Positions 17,824 to 27,415 are shown, counted from the stretch's first letter. The stretch: DNA of 64,000 nucleotides from Cohnella fermenti (GCF_004801405.1 NZ_SSOB01000049.1:1-64000); one strand, 5' to 3'. The notes: generated by a model from the letters alone, not told the origin. A program made the numbers and translations.

Positions 17824-18468
17824 TCACTTGTCATACCCCTGTTCATATGCATATCTGGCCAATTGCACGCGATTGTCCATGTGAAGCTTCTGCAAAATAT
17901 TTTTGAGATGATTCTTGACCGTATGCTCCGAGATAACAAGGGAATCGGCGATATCCCGATTCGAATGCCCCTTGGACACCCACTTCAGAATCTCCTGCTC
18001 TCGAGCCGTCAATGGAATGGCGGGCTGTGGAGTGCGGGACGGCGAAGTGAATTCGTGCAGGATTCGCTGGGCCAATTCTCGCGACAGGGGCACCTCGTCG
18101 TAAGCGATGGCGCGCAAGTATTCGGTCCAGGCTTCGGGATGCAGATTCTTGAGCAGATACCCGGAAGCGCCCTTCTTGAGAGCGTCGAGCAGATGCAGGA
18201 TATCGTCCGATACCGTTACCATGACAATCTTCACATAGGGGTACCTGTCCTTGATCGCCTTCGTGGCTTCAAGCCCGTCCATGCCTTGCATATTGATGTC
18301 CATCAGAACGATGTCCGGCATCCACTGCTCCGTCAGGGCGATCGCTTCCGCTCCGTTCGAGCCCTCAGCCACAAGCTCGAAGATCGGATCCTGACTGAGA
18401 ATATACCGCATCCCTTCTCTCGCGTGCCTGTGATCGTCAATGATGATGACGCGGAAAGGCTGCTCCAC
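17824..18468 (-). CDS. NarL/FixJ-type response regulator (second orphan)
   Basis: 214 residues. The receiver has IIIDDHRHAREGM, Asp in IVLMDINMQGMDG and Lys in YLLKNLHP. The LuxR-type helix-turn-helix reads LTAREQEILKWVSKGHSNRDIADSL. Starts at GTG with GAGGAG 6 bases upstream. It lies about 50 bases after the YtkA-like lipoprotein gene and probably belongs to the nos operon as its last gene. It resembles the regulator at 16550, so the cluster holds two related regulators and no kinase. A signal such as nitrogen oxides or oxygen would fit the neighbours but is not shown. Confidence 0.88.
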   Translation of the reverse strand: MEQPFRVIIIDDHRHAREGMRYILSQDPIFELVAEGSNGAEAIALTEQWMPDIVLMDINMQGMDGLEATKAIKDRYPYVKIVMVTVSDDILHLLDALKKGASGYLLKNLHPEAWTEYLRAIAYDEVPLSRELAQRILHEFTSPSRTPQPAIPLTAREQEILKWVSKGHSNRDIADSLVISEHTVKNHLKNILQKLHMDNRVQLARYAYEQGYDK

Positions 18469-18518
18469 TGCGATCTCCTCGCTTCCTCGTGAAGTCGCTT
18501 CATGCTCGCGCTTGCCGT

Positions 18519-18911
18519 TTATTCCTGGACGGTCAGCTTCTTCGCTATCGCATAATGCTCTTCCTCGAATTCCATATGAACGGTAATCGTATATTCGCCG
18601 GCAGAAGGGAAGATGTAGTCTGCCGTGTAGTTATCTCCTTCGCGGGTTGCATCAATCAGGCTGGGCAGCGAGCTCTTGGAATTGATCTGCAGTTGAACCT
18701 CGGCTTCCTGGTCGACATATTCGGGATTGTCGACTTGGACAATAAGCTTCGTGCTCTCGTTCGCGACGGGCGCTGCGGGATTGCTCGACAGCACGACCTC
18801 GGAATACTTGAGCGTCGTCTTCCCCGAAGCCGAGCAGCCCGTCAATGCTGCGAAGGCAAGCAGGACAACCAAGACCGTCTTTATCAATCCGCTTGGATAG
18901 ATGCGCATCAT
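18519..18911 (-). CDS. YtkA-like lipoprotein in the nos operon
   Basis: 130 residues with a lipoprotein signal (LAFAALTGC, cysteine near residue 26) and one YtkA-like beta-sandwich. Its ATG overlaps the nosF stop codon (ATGA), so it is translationally coupled to the ABC genes. It is a second copy in kind, not in sequence, of the lipoprotein at 16033. Likely placed outside the membrane, near the NosD/NosL proteins. Confidence 0.75.
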   Translation of the reverse strand: MMRIYPSGLIKTVLVVLLAFAALTGCSASGKTTLKYSEVVLSSNPAAPVANESTKLIVQVDNPEYVDQEAEVQLQINSKSSLPSLIDATREGDNYTADYIFPSAGEYTITVHMEFEEEHYAIAKKLTVQE

Positions 18912-19663
18912 TGGGTCATCCTCCTTATCTTAAGGTGATCTTCCTTGTTTGTTACGAGGGCCTGGAAGGCGCCGTACAAGCCGCCTTCGCTCCGGTAGTC
19001 GTTCGCCAGGGCTGCGATGTCTCCCGAATAACGAACGTGTCCGGAGGCCATGAACAGCGCCCGGTCCGCATAGGCTTCGGCAATGTTTAATTGGTGCGTG
19101 GAGAAGACGACGGCCTGGCCGGTGCCCGCCGCTTGCCGGATCAATTGGCCGAATGCCTCCATCCAATAAGGGTCGAGTCCGTTCGTCGGTTCGTCGAGCA
19201 GGAGCAGGGCAGGCTTCGCCAGCATGGCCTGCGCGAACAACAAGCGCTGGCGCATCCCCTTGGAGAAGGTGGATACCTTGCGGCTGCGCACCTCCGTCAG
19301 ACCGACCAGCTCCAGCAGTTCAAGGATGCGCTCCTTGCCGATGCGGCGGAGAGCCGCATAGAAGGCCAGCGTCTCGTATGCCGTCAAGGCCGAACCGAAT
19401 TGGAATTCGTCCGGCATGTAGCCGATTCGATTCGCATAAGCGATGCGATTGTCCGACCAGCTCAGCCCGTCCAGGCGAACGGAGCCCGCCGAAGGCTTGG
19501 AGATGCCGGCCAGCATGCGAATCAGCGTACTCTTGCCCGCGCCGTTGCCGCCGCACAAGGCGACGATCTCCCCTTGGCCGACTTCCAGCGAGCAAGGATG
19601 GAGAAGAGTGGTCTTGCCAATCTCCTTCGATACCTGGTCGACTTCCAGCACAACCTTAGTCAC
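18908..19663 (-). CDS. nosF: ABC transporter ATPase, NosF-like
   Basis: 251 residues. Walker A GGNGAGKST, ABC signature FSKGMRQRL, Walker B LLLLDEPTNGLD, and the H-loop STHQLN are all present. With NosY and NosD it forms the ABC complex needed to mature the copper centre of nitrous oxide reductase. The GTG at 19663 is chosen because GGGGGCGG precedes it and it overlaps the end of nosY by 8 bases; an in-frame ATG at 19705 has no ribosome site. Assigned as nosF through its place between nosY and the lipoprotein. Confidence 0.85.
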   Translation of the reverse strand: MTKVVLEVDQVSKEIGKTTLLHPCSLEVGQGEIVALCGGNGAGKSTLIRMLAGISKPSAGSVRLDGLSWSDNRIAYANRIGYMPDEFQFGSALTAYETLAFYAALRRIGKERILELLELVGLTEVRSRKVSTFSKGMRQRLLFAQAMLAKPALLLLDEPTNGLDPYWMEAFGQLIRQAAGTGQAVVFSTHQLNIAEAYADRALFMASGHVRYSGDIAALANDYRSEGGLYGAFQALVTNKEDHLKIRRMTQ

Positions 19664-20483
19664 GTCGCCGCCCCCGTTCCCATAGCCAAGTCGCCAGCTC
19701 CACATAAACGAGAATCCAGAGCAGGCAGACGGCCGCGAACACCAGGCTTCCCGTCGGTCGCTGAATCCAATCCACCCACTGATAGTACTCGGGACCGAGA
19801 ATCGAGCCTCCGCCCATTTTCACAATAAGGAACAATCGATTCAGCTCCGCGGGATTGCAGAAGATCAGGAGAACGAGAGCCGGCTTGATCCACACGTAAG
19901 GAAGGAAGCCGAGCACCGCCATAAGAATCGTCGGCCAGCCCAGAATGAGGAAGAACCAGATGCCGACCCCGTAGGTGAGCGCTTGCCAGCGATTGCCGCA
20001 GATGGCTCCGACAAGGACGGCTATGCCAAGGAACAAGAAAATGATGAGAGCGGAGAACAGCAGGAATCTTCCGAATTCGGACGGCTCGAACGCCTGGCCG
20101 AACAAGGCTCCTATGGCTCCCGACAACCCGAAGCCGAAGCCTGCGATAAGCAGCAGAACGAGGGCCAGGCCCGCATACTTGCCCCAGATGTAAGAATGCG
20201 TTCGAAGCGAGAAGGAGGAGAGCAGCCGCCATCCCCCTTCTTCCTTCTCCGTCGTTAACGAGAACGAGCCGAGCAGCATCGTCATCAGAGGCAGCAGGTA
20301 GAGGATCAGATTGATCATCGTCCCGGTTGTGCTTGTGTAGCCCGACAGGCCCGTTCGCGATTGAATAAGCAGCAGAGCCAGGCTGAACAGGGCAAACAGG
20401 GCCATAAACGAGTACGCCCACGGATTGCGGAAGCCGAGCTTGAGTTCTCTTAACGCTATCGTTCGTAAATGAAGCATGGCCAC
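19656..20483 (-). CDS. nosY: ABC transporter permease, NosY-like
   Basis: 275 residues with six predicted membrane helices, beginning LRTIALRELKLGFRNPWAY, the usual start of ABC-2 type NosY permeases. Partner of the adjoining NosF ATPase. It starts 6 bases after the nosL stop and overlaps nosF by 8 bases. Confidence 0.85.
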   Translation of the reverse strand: MAMLHLRTIALRELKLGFRNPWAYSFMALFALFSLALLLIQSRTGLSGYTSTTGTMINLILYLLPLMTMLLGSFSLTTEKEEGGWRLLSSFSLRTHSYIWGKYAGLALVLLLIAGFGFGLSGAIGALFGQAFEPSEFGRFLLFSALIIFLFLGIAVLVGAICGNRWQALTYGVGIWFFLILGWPTILMAVLGFLPYVWIKPALVLLIFCNPAELNRLFLIVKMGGGSILGPEYYQWVDWIQRPTGSLVFAAVCLLWILVYVELATWLWERGRRRD

Positions 20484-20489
20484 TGCTCC

Positions 20490-21023
20490 TTACTTGGACT
20501 CCGAGCCCATGTCCATATCCATCATCTCGTCGGCATGCTCGGACATCATGGAGTGCATCATGTCCTCGTTCGTCGCCCATTCATGGCTCTCCAGATCCTC
20601 GGCCGTCAGCAGTTGGCCGACTCCTTCCTTGGAGATGTATGCTTCCGCATCCGTCTTCTCCTTGAAGGAGATCACATTAAACGCCATCGGGGTGCGAATC
20701 GACTTGTCGTACACGTAGGTTGCATCGCTCAGCTTTACCCATTCCTTCGTGTTGTAATCGCGCACGAACTGCTCGCCGATGTTCTTCGTTCCGTTCTGTT
20801 GCTTCCACACGTGCAGATCGCCAAGGTCGTCGAACTTGAGCGCTTGCTTGCTCTTGAGAATAATCTCGGTTGCGTACTGATCGTCGGCCACTGCCATATT
20901 GCAGATCGGACACTTGTCGACGCTCTCGTCGATAGCCACCGGCTCGTAGGTTGTCTTGCCGCATCCGGCCAGGATGGCCATAGCGAACAGTGTTGCCAGC
21001 ATAAACGCGATTGATCTCTTCAT
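20490..21023 (-). CDS. nosL: Copper chaperone lipoprotein NosL
   Basis: 177 residues. A lipoprotein signal (FAMAILAGC) is followed by the NosL hallmark DKCPICNMAVADDQYAT, a CxxCxM copper-binding site, and a conserved fold up to about residue 150. The C-terminus is rich in Met, His and Asp (MMHSMMSEHADEMMDMDMGS), a further possible copper ligand cluster. NosL delivers Cu(I) to the NosZ maturation machinery. The ATG at 21023 overlaps the nosD stop (ATGA); the longer upstream frame is the nosD shadow. Confidence 0.93.
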   Translation of the reverse strand: MKRSIAFMLATLFAMAILAGCGKTTYEPVAIDESVDKCPICNMAVADDQYATEIILKSKQALKFDDLGDLHVWKQQNGTKNIGEQFVRDYNTKEWVKLSDATYVYDKSIRTPMAFNVISFKEKTDAEAYISKEGVGQLLTAEDLESHEWATNEDMMHSMMSEHADEMMDMDMGSESK

Positions 21024-22429
21024 GATTTGCGATACCCCCATCTGTAAATTGTCATTGCCGATGCGGCAAGTAGCGCGAGCCCGAGCCGCAGCGTCGTTCC
21101 TCTTCCTTCGGAGCCGCCCGGTTCTTCGTACCAGGAGGGAGGCTCGATTCGCGGCTTCAGATCCTTCAGCCACTTGGAGGTGTCGGTTCGGAATACTTCC
21201 GCCAGGAACGGCAGCCCCGGCGACTGGAAGAAGATCTGGAAGGCGTCGATGTCCTCTGTCGCCTGAAGGAAGAACGGATCGATCTCGTAGCGAAGCTCGC
21301 TGAAGCCGTCCCCGTTCTCGTCGAGCCCTCCGAAGTCGTCCCAATAATTCCCGCTAAGCGTGTTGTCGTCGCTCTCCGTCGCCTGGGCCTGGATGACGTT
21401 GGCCGCGAATACGCTGTCCTTGAACGCGTTCCCGCTTGCCCCGATCATCTGCATGCCAATAAAGTTGCGCGAGACTTCGTTGTCCGCAAGCGAGTTCCCG
21501 GTCGAGTTCTCGATATAGACGCCGACGCGATTCCCTTCGACGCGATTGCGATCGATTCGGGAGTTGTGAACGTCATACAGCAGGATCCCCTGGGAATTGA
21601 CGTTCTCCGTCTGCTTGTCGAAGCGGTTCCCTTCGACGACGGCGCCTTCCACGCCCATGACCATGCCGCCGGTAACATTGCCTTCGCCGACATTGTCCAC
21701 GAGCTCGGGCTTGCCCGAGAACATGAAGTGGAAGCCGTAGCGGGAATCGATCGCCGTGTTGCCGCTGACCCGGGTCTCGTTGCTGCTCTCCACATAGATG
21801 CCGTCGTGAACGTGGATAATCGTATTGCCCTCGATGACGTTGCGGGAAGAACCGAACAGATCGATTCCGTTGCCGCGCTTGGAGAACGCCTCTGACCGCT
21901 TGCCGGCCCCGGCTCCCTGAATCCGGTTGTTCCTCAGCTCATTGTCGTTCGCTTCCCGCAGGTAGATGCCGCCCCCTTGGGTCACCAGGTCGATTCCTTC
22001 GATCCGGTTCCGATCGGACTGAACAAGCACGGAGGGCTTCTTCGGGTCCGTTCCCGAATCGCGGATGATGAGATCCCGAATAACGATGCCATCCGCCTTC
22101 AAGACGAGTGCGGGCTCATCCCCCGGATTCGTCAGCGTCGATTGCCCGGCCGAAGCAAGCGTAATCGGCTTGTCGATCGTTGCCGGCCCCGCATATACCC
22201 GTCCGCGTTCAAGCGTCAGCGTCCCACCGGACGGCGTGCGGTCGATCAGCGGCTGCAGGTCCTGTACGCGGTCCTTCCCGTAGTCGCTGTCGGCGGTCGT
22301 TGCCGCTGCGGAGCCGTCGGCGCGAACTTCAGCGAAGCCTCCGGCCGGCCAGTTGCTCGCGGCCAAGAGCAGCAGAACCATCGTGGAAGCAACCACGCCG
22401 CCTCGGCGGACTTTTCCCATACCATGCAT
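21020..22429 (-). CDS. nosD: Nitrous-oxide-reductase maturation protein NosD
   Basis: About 469 residues. An export signal (STMVLLLLAASNWPAGGFA) leads into a long right-handed beta-helix with repeated N-rich turns (NRIEGIDL, NELRNNRI, NVIEGNTI, SRIDRNRVEGN), then a proline-rich region and one C-terminal membrane helix. NosD is the extracytoplasmic partner of NosFY. The start is unsettled: ATG 22429 or 22420, or a GTG at 22465 with a poorer ribosome site. First gene of the operon nosD-nosL-nosY-nosF-lipoprotein-regulator. nosZ, which usually precedes it, is absent; the next gene upstream is a divergent DUF218 gene. Confidence 0.9.
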   Translation of the reverse strand: MHGMGKVRRGGVVASTMVLLLLAASNWPAGGFAEVRADGSAAATTADSDYGKDRVQDLQPLIDRTPSGGTLTLERGRVYAGPATIDKPITLASAGQSTLTNPGDEPALVLKADGIVIRDLIIRDSGTDPKKPSVLVQSDRNRIEGIDLVTQGGGIYLREANDNELRNNRIQGAGAGKRSEAFSKRGNGIDLFGSSRNVIEGNTIIHVHDGIYVESSNETRVSGNTAIDSRYGFHFMFSGKPELVDNVGEGNVTGGMVMGVEGAVVEGNRFDKQTENVNSQGILLYDVHNSRIDRNRVEGNRVGVYIENSTGNSLADNEVSRNFIGMQMIGASGNAFKDSVFAANVIQAQATESDDNTLSGNYWDDFGGLDENGDGFSELRYEIDPFFLQATEDIDAFQIFFQSPGLPFLAEVFRTDTSKWLKDLKPRIEPPSWYEEPGGSEGRGTTLRLGLALLAASAMTIYRWGYRKS

Positions 22430-22652
22430 GTTCCCTTCACCCGATTCCTTGCTTTGTCCATCCACTTCTATTGTAACGAATGGGTTAACTATTCAGGATG
22501 GCTCGAAGGGGCTATTCGTACTTCCATACGGCGGGGGAAATGTGAGGGTTTTGCGAATTTTGGATCATGGCTCCCGTTCGCATTGCCTCATGCTACAATA
22601 ACAAGAAAAGAGAAACGGTCTTATTCTCTGGAATGAAGAGGTAACCTAGCGC

Positions 22653-23408
22653 ATGTCCGTCTACCTGATCAAGTTCGTCTACAGCTTCGTGCTTCCTCCC
22701 GGAGGCTTCCTCGTGCTTCTGCTGCTTCTAGCTGTCCGTCTGCGGAGACAAGCCCGCCGAGGCGCGCTTGGGCTATTCGCTCTGACGCTTCTGTTCTACG
22801 CATCGTCGACGCCGCTCGTCTCGAACGTTCTCGTCGGTGCGCTTGAGGGGACGTACGGGCAGCCGAGCGATCCCCAGGGGGACGTGATCGTCGTGCTCGG
22901 CGGAGGGGCGACCCGCACGACACCCGATCTGAACGGCCAGGGCAACCTGTCCGGTTCGGCTGCGAACCGCCTGCTCGCGGCGGCGAGGCTTCATCTGACG
23001 ACCGGTCTGCCGATTCTTTTCTCCGGGGGCCAGGTATACGCCGAGAGCGGGAACGAAGCGGACATCGCGCGCCGCCAGTTGATGGAGCTGGGCATTCGGG
23101 AGGACGCGATTCTCGTCGAGAACCGCTCGCTCAATACGGAGCAGAACGCCGAATATACGGCCGAGCTTCTGGAGGAGAAGGGGCTCTCCCATCCGATTCT
23201 GATTACGTCGGCCATTCATATGCCGCGGGCATCGCACGAATTCCGCCACGTCGGCCTAGACGTGCTGCCTTATCCCGTCGATTACCGGGTGAACGACACG
23301 CGGAGCTTCTCGCTCTCCATGCTGCTCCCCGGCGCCGAGGCGTTCGCCGCGACCGGCTCCGCGTTGAAGGAGTACCTGGGGCTTCTTGCGGCGAATCTGT
23401 TCCGTTAG
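22653..23408 (+). CDS. YdcF/ElyC-like DUF218 membrane protein
   Basis: 251 residues. Two N-terminal membrane helices (VYSFVLPPGGFLVLLLLLA, LGLFALTLLFYASS) precede a DUF218 domain with DVIVVLGGGATR, ILFSGGQ and ITSAIHMPRA, the conserved motifs of the family. E. coli ElyC influences envelope polymer metabolism; the exact activity is unsettled. Transcribed alone; its 3' end faces repeat copy b. Confidence 0.85.
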   Translation: MSVYLIKFVYSFVLPPGGFLVLLLLLAVRLRRQARRGALGLFALTLLFYASSTPLVSNVLVGALEGTYGQPSDPQGDVIVVLGGGATRTTPDLNGQGNLSGSAANRLLAAARLHLTTGLPILFSGGQVYAESGNEADIARRQLMELGIREDAILVENRSLNTEQNAEYTAELLEEKGLSHPILITSAIHMPRASHEFRHVGLDVLPYPVDYRVNDTRSFSLSMLLPGAEAFAATGSALKEYLGLLAANLFR

Positions 23409-23503
23409 TGTGCAATTAGGGGGGAGTGGGGGGGCAATTCAATGTACATTTAGGATGCAAAATGCCTCTTCGCAGGGGAAGCGGGGGCATAGCCGGAAAT
23501 TTT

Positions 23504-23683
23504 TGTGAAATTTCACATTCGTGCAGTGCGATAACGGGCAGTTTGGACGATTCTATGTGAAAAATAGCATACATGGCGGAGATTCCGGATCGAGTTGCCG
23601 TATGTATGCTAAAAACCACATAAAACGCCGAGATTCCATCCAATTCAAGCCGATGAATGTGAAAAACCACATAAAATCGCAAA
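23504..23683. repeat. Dispersed palindromic intergenic repeat, copy b
   Basis: Begins with the perfect palindrome TGTGAAATTTCACA (23504-23517), then TATGTGAAAAATAGCATACA, ATGTATGCTAAAAACCACAT and ATGTGAAAAACCACATAAAA separated by about 25-33 variable bases. Closest to copy c (inverted). It lies between convergent genes. Confidence 0.85.
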
Positions 23684-23715
23684 AGTCATCGGAGCAGAGG
23701 GGAGAGCAGCGTTGA

Positions 23716-24531
23716 TCATGTCACGCCGCCATCGCCATTAGCTGCGCCTCTGCCTCTGCCATCACCATCGCCGGAGTCGATGGCGATGCCGAACTTGCCG
23801 GACAGGTCGGCATCGGCCAGCACTCGGCGCGACCTGCGGCCGGACCCGGATGCGGCACCATCGGCCTTCGTCATCATGTCCTTGGACTTCTCGGCAATGG
23901 TGCTGGCGACGAGGTCGGCCATCTTGACGTTGCGCATCGTGAAGAACAAGGCGGAATCGTCGTCCAGGCGCGCGCCGATCCCGTAAAGCACGGCAGCGAC
24001 GTGTTTGCACATCGAGGCGCCGTCCGGGCAACTGCAGGAGAAGCGGATCTCCTTCGGCGACGGGAACAACCCCTTGCCCTTCATCGTGAACAGCTCGGAC
24101 AGCGCCGCGGGCAGCTTGCCTGCGGCCAACTCCTGCAAGGAATCGATCTTCCCGGCGCAGGCCTGCACCATCTCCTGCCAGATGCCCGGAGCCAGCGGAT
24201 CGATGGCGACTTCCACCTTGTAAGGCTTGGAGGCGCTGCCTTGCACAAGCGCCGCGATCCTGCCTGCGGCAAGGCGCAGGTCCAGCACCGCGCCATGGCG
24301 CACATAGCTGCGGCCGCGGTCGATCCGATTGGCATAATCGGCGTAGCGCTCCAGGTTGTCGCACCACGACTTGCCCCACCAGGTGCGGGCAACCGTTCGG
24401 CCTGTGATGCGGACCGGCGCGATGTCGGAGTTGCCCTTCCGCAGCTTCTCCACTGCCTTCTCCGCTTTCCTGCGTTTCTCCGCTACCGGCACATACTTCG
24501 GATAATCGTTGTAGAACGCCATTTTTGCCAC
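23716..24531 (-). CDS. SWIM zinc-finger protein (YwqB-like)
   Basis: 271 residues. A conserved N-terminal domain (RTVARTWWGKSWCDNLERYADY) is followed by the SWIM zinc finger FSCSCPDGASMCKHVAAVLYG near residue 165 (CxC...CxH). The C-terminal tail is low-complexity, rich in Gly, Asp and Arg. SWIM domains bind DNA or proteins. It follows the SNF2 helicase gene by about 10 bases, as in the B. subtilis ywqA-ywqB pair, so the two products probably act together. Start GTG at 24531; the ATG three codons later is equally possible. Confidence 0.85.
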   Translation of the reverse strand: MAKMAFYNDYPKYVPVAEKRRKAEKAVEKLRKGNSDIAPVRITGRTVARTWWGKSWCDNLERYADYANRIDRGRSYVRHGAVLDLRLAAGRIAALVQGSASKPYKVEVAIDPLAPGIWQEMVQACAGKIDSLQELAAGKLPAALSELFTMKGKGLFPSPKEIRFSCSCPDGASMCKHVAAVLYGIGARLDDDSALFFTMRNVKMADLVASTIAEKSKDMMTKADGAASGSGRRSRRVLADADLSGKFGIAIDSGDGDGRGRGAANGDGGVT

Positions 24532-24541
24532 ACCCCCGTCA

Positions 24542-27265
24542 CTAAGATGACAGCTTCATCAGTTCGATCAGTTGCGCGTTGTCCATCTCCGTAATCCAGC
24601 TCTCCTGCAAGTCCGGCACGATATCCTGCGTCAGCCTGAGCTTGGTCTCGATAATCTGGTCGATCTTCTCCTCGATGGTGCCCTCGGTGACGAATTTATG
24701 CACCAGCACATGGTTCTGCTGGCCGATTCGGAACGCCCGGTCCGTCGCCTGGTTCTCCACCGCAGGATTCCACCAGCGATCGAAGTGGATGACGTGATTG
24801 GCCTTCGTCAAGTTGAGTCCGACGCCTCCGGCCTTGATCGACAGGACGAGGAACGGCAAATAAGCGTCATTCTGGAATTCAGCGACAATCTCGTGCCGCC
24901 GTGCGACCGGCGTTCCGCCGTGCAGCACCATGCCCTTGTGCCCGAAGATTTGCTCGAGGAACGCTCGCAGCGGTTCGGTCATCTCCTTGAATTGGGTGAA
25001 CACCAGCACGCGTTCGCGCTTCTCCAGAATCGTCTCGCAGATCTCCTTCAGCCGCGCGAACTTGCCGCTGTCCTCGGCGCGGAACACTTCCTGCCCCAGG
25101 TACTGGTCGGGGTGGTTGCAGATCTGCTTGAACTTCAGCAAGGACGACAGGATCAGCCCGCGGCGCTGGATGCCTTCCTTGGCGGTGTCCAGCTTCCGCT
25201 GCAAGTCCTGCACAAGCTTGCCGTACAGAACGGCTTGCTTCGGGGTCAGGCCCGCATAGGTCTTCATCTCGATCTTGTCCGGCAGGTCCGAGATAATGGC
25301 CTTGTCCGTCTTCAGTCTGCGGAGGATAAACGGCCCGACGACCTGCTTCAACCGCTGGTAGCCCTTCGGCTGCTCGCGCATTCGCTTGGACAATTCCGTG
25401 AATTCCTTAGCCGTGCCGAGCATCCCCCGATTCAGAAAATCAAACAGCGACCATAGATCGGACAAGCGGTTCTCGACGGGGGTTCCGGTCATGGCGATTC
25501 GGGCTGCGGCTCTCACCTGCTTCACGGCTCGGGTCTGCTTCGTACCCGGGTTCTTGATCGCCTGCGCTTCATCCAGGATCAGCGTGTCCCATTCGATTCG
25601 GCTGAGCCAATCATACTTCAGGAGCATGCCGTAGGTGGTGATCACCAGATCATAGGCTTCGAGGTCCGGCATCGCGCCGCCGGCGTCGTTCTCGTCGTCT
25701 CCGCCGCCGCGCATATCCCGATTCTCGGACGGGTGCCACACGTTATACTTCAAGGAAGGAGCGAAGCGATCGAGCTCCCTCATCCAGTTGCCGATCAGCG
25801 AAGCCGGAACGATAAGCAGCGAGCGTTCGCGGCGTTCCGGCCGCTGCGTCCGCACGGCATTGAGCATGGCGATAATTTGGATCGTCTTGCCCAGACCCAT
25901 GTCGTCCGCCAGGCAGGCGCCAAGCCCGAGCTTCTTCATATACAGCAGCCAGCTCACGCCGCGTTCCTGGTACGTGCGCAGACTGGCCTGGAAGTCGTCG
26001 CCGGGCGAAGCGGCGCGTTCAAGCGTGTCCGGGTGAAGCAGCTTGTTCTGCAGCTCCCGGAACCATTCGCCATGCGTGACTTCCAGCTCCACGGCGGAGT
26101 CGGAGCCGGTGTCGAGGGCTTGGGCGGCGTCCAATTGCAGGCGCATCGCCTCGGCAATCGTCAACGGCTCCCGGCCAAGCGTCTGCCGCGCCTTCTCATA
26201 AGCCGCCAGCGCTTCCTGCAGGCGCTTGTGGTTCACTTCCACCCACTTGCCCTTCAGGAACACGAGTCCTTCGGCTTCCGTCAGCAACCGCCGCAGTTCT
26301 TCCTCCGAGACGGCTTCGCCGCCGAGCCATAACCCGGCATCGAAGCTCAGCAAGGTGTCCGCGCCGAGCTGGGCCGGCTCGGTGCCGCCGATGGCGACGC
26401 TGACTTTGACGTTCCTGGACTTGCTGGCCCACCACTTGGGAATGCGGCAGAGGATGCCGGCTTCCTCGTACATCGTTACCTCGGTCAGGAAGGTATAGGC
26501 TTCATCGGACATCAGGCCGATCGGGTGGAAGATGTCTCCGGAATCGAGCAGGTCGGCAATGAGGCTGCTGCCGGCTGCGGCCTTGTGAACGGTGGACAGC
26601 AATTGCAGCAGCTTAATCTCGTTGTCGTTATATTCGATCAGGGCGTTCTTCAGCGGCAGGTGGCGGGATTTGCCCGATGCCTCGCCCTCGGCCTCGGCCG
26701 CATAGGTCGCCATGAAGGAGAAGGGATATTCCTCGGTCTCCTTGTTCTCGACCAGATGGAAGTAGATTCGACCGGCAAAATGGACGTGAGCGCGGCTGGC
26801 CGCCAGCAGCGATTCCACGCTGCCTTCCCAGGACGACAGGCGGGCGGCATAGGAGTCGTGGAGCCGGCTCCACGCCCGATCGAGCCATTCCCGATCCAGG
26901 AGGCTCTGGCCATGCAGATAAGGGGCGCCACCCAGCAGCCTGTCCGCCGTCTCCTCGTCCAGCTCGGCCGTCGCCCGTTCCCGCAGTTGCTCCAGGTCGG
27001 GATTAAGCGCAAGCCGGCGCACAAAAGATGAGGCAATCTCGATCAGATAACGCAACGATTCCGCGAGCTCGTCCGGCCGTTCGATATAAGCGAGCGAGAA
27101 GAATAAATCCCGATCGCCTCTGGCGCAGCGAGCGTGGATATCTTCCTGCAAGGCTTGCGCTTGCGCGGCGGGAGCCGCGGCATCCCATACATGCTGCCAA
27201 TCCAATTCAAATCGTCCATCCGGCTGCACAATCGCAATCAGCTTTTTGGCGGCATTCTCATGCAC
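24542..27265 (-). CDS. SNF2-family DNA helicase/translocase (YwqA-like)
   Basis: 907 residues. The N-terminal half (about 1-420) is a bacterial SNF2-associated region. The motor carries motif I DDMGLGKTIQ, motif II LILDEAQAIKN (a DEAQ box), motif III MTGTPVENRLSDLWSL, and the helicase C-terminal motifs VLVFTQF, GGVGLNL and DRAFRIGQ. Such proteins move along double-stranded DNA and remodel bound proteins; the biological role in Bacillus relatives is unclear. GTG start. It forms a two-gene operon with the SWIM protein gene. Confidence 0.92.
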   Translation of the reverse strand: MHENAAKKLIAIVQPDGRFELDWQHVWDAAAPAAQAQALQEDIHARCARGDRDLFFSLAYIERPDELAESLRYLIEIASSFVRRLALNPDLEQLRERATAELDEETADRLLGGAPYLHGQSLLDREWLDRAWSRLHDSYAARLSSWEGSVESLLAASRAHVHFAGRIYFHLVENKETEEYPFSFMATYAAEAEGEASGKSRHLPLKNALIEYNDNEIKLLQLLSTVHKAAAGSSLIADLLDSGDIFHPIGLMSDEAYTFLTEVTMYEEAGILCRIPKWWASKSRNVKVSVAIGGTEPAQLGADTLLSFDAGLWLGGEAVSEEELRRLLTEAEGLVFLKGKWVEVNHKRLQEALAAYEKARQTLGREPLTIAEAMRLQLDAAQALDTGSDSAVELEVTHGEWFRELQNKLLHPDTLERAASPGDDFQASLRTYQERGVSWLLYMKKLGLGACLADDMGLGKTIQIIAMLNAVRTQRPERRERSLLIVPASLIGNWMRELDRFAPSLKYNVWHPSENRDMRGGGDDENDAGGAMPDLEAYDLVITTYGMLLKYDWLSRIEWDTLILDEAQAIKNPGTKQTRAVKQVRAAARIAMTGTPVENRLSDLWSLFDFLNRGMLGTAKEFTELSKRMREQPKGYQRLKQVVGPFILRRLKTDKAIISDLPDKIEMKTYAGLTPKQAVLYGKLVQDLQRKLDTAKEGIQRRGLILSSLLKFKQICNHPDQYLGQEVFRAEDSGKFARLKEICETILEKRERVLVFTQFKEMTEPLRAFLEQIFGHKGMVLHGGTPVARRHEIVAEFQNDAYLPFLVLSIKAGGVGLNLTKANHVIHFDRWWNPAVENQATDRAFRIGQQNHVLVHKFVTEGTIEEKIDQIIETKLRLTQDIVPDLQESWITEMDNAQLIELMKLSS

Positions 27266-27415
27266 TGTGGTTCAACTCGCTTCTATCATAAATACGGAAA
27301 TAGATTCCGAGGGGAGAACAGAGGCGTTCTTATGATTTATCATAACATAGGACGATCCGATAGTTGAACCTGTTCATGGACGTTGGACAGGTTGGCGCCG
27401 GAGAGCGTATCGCAT

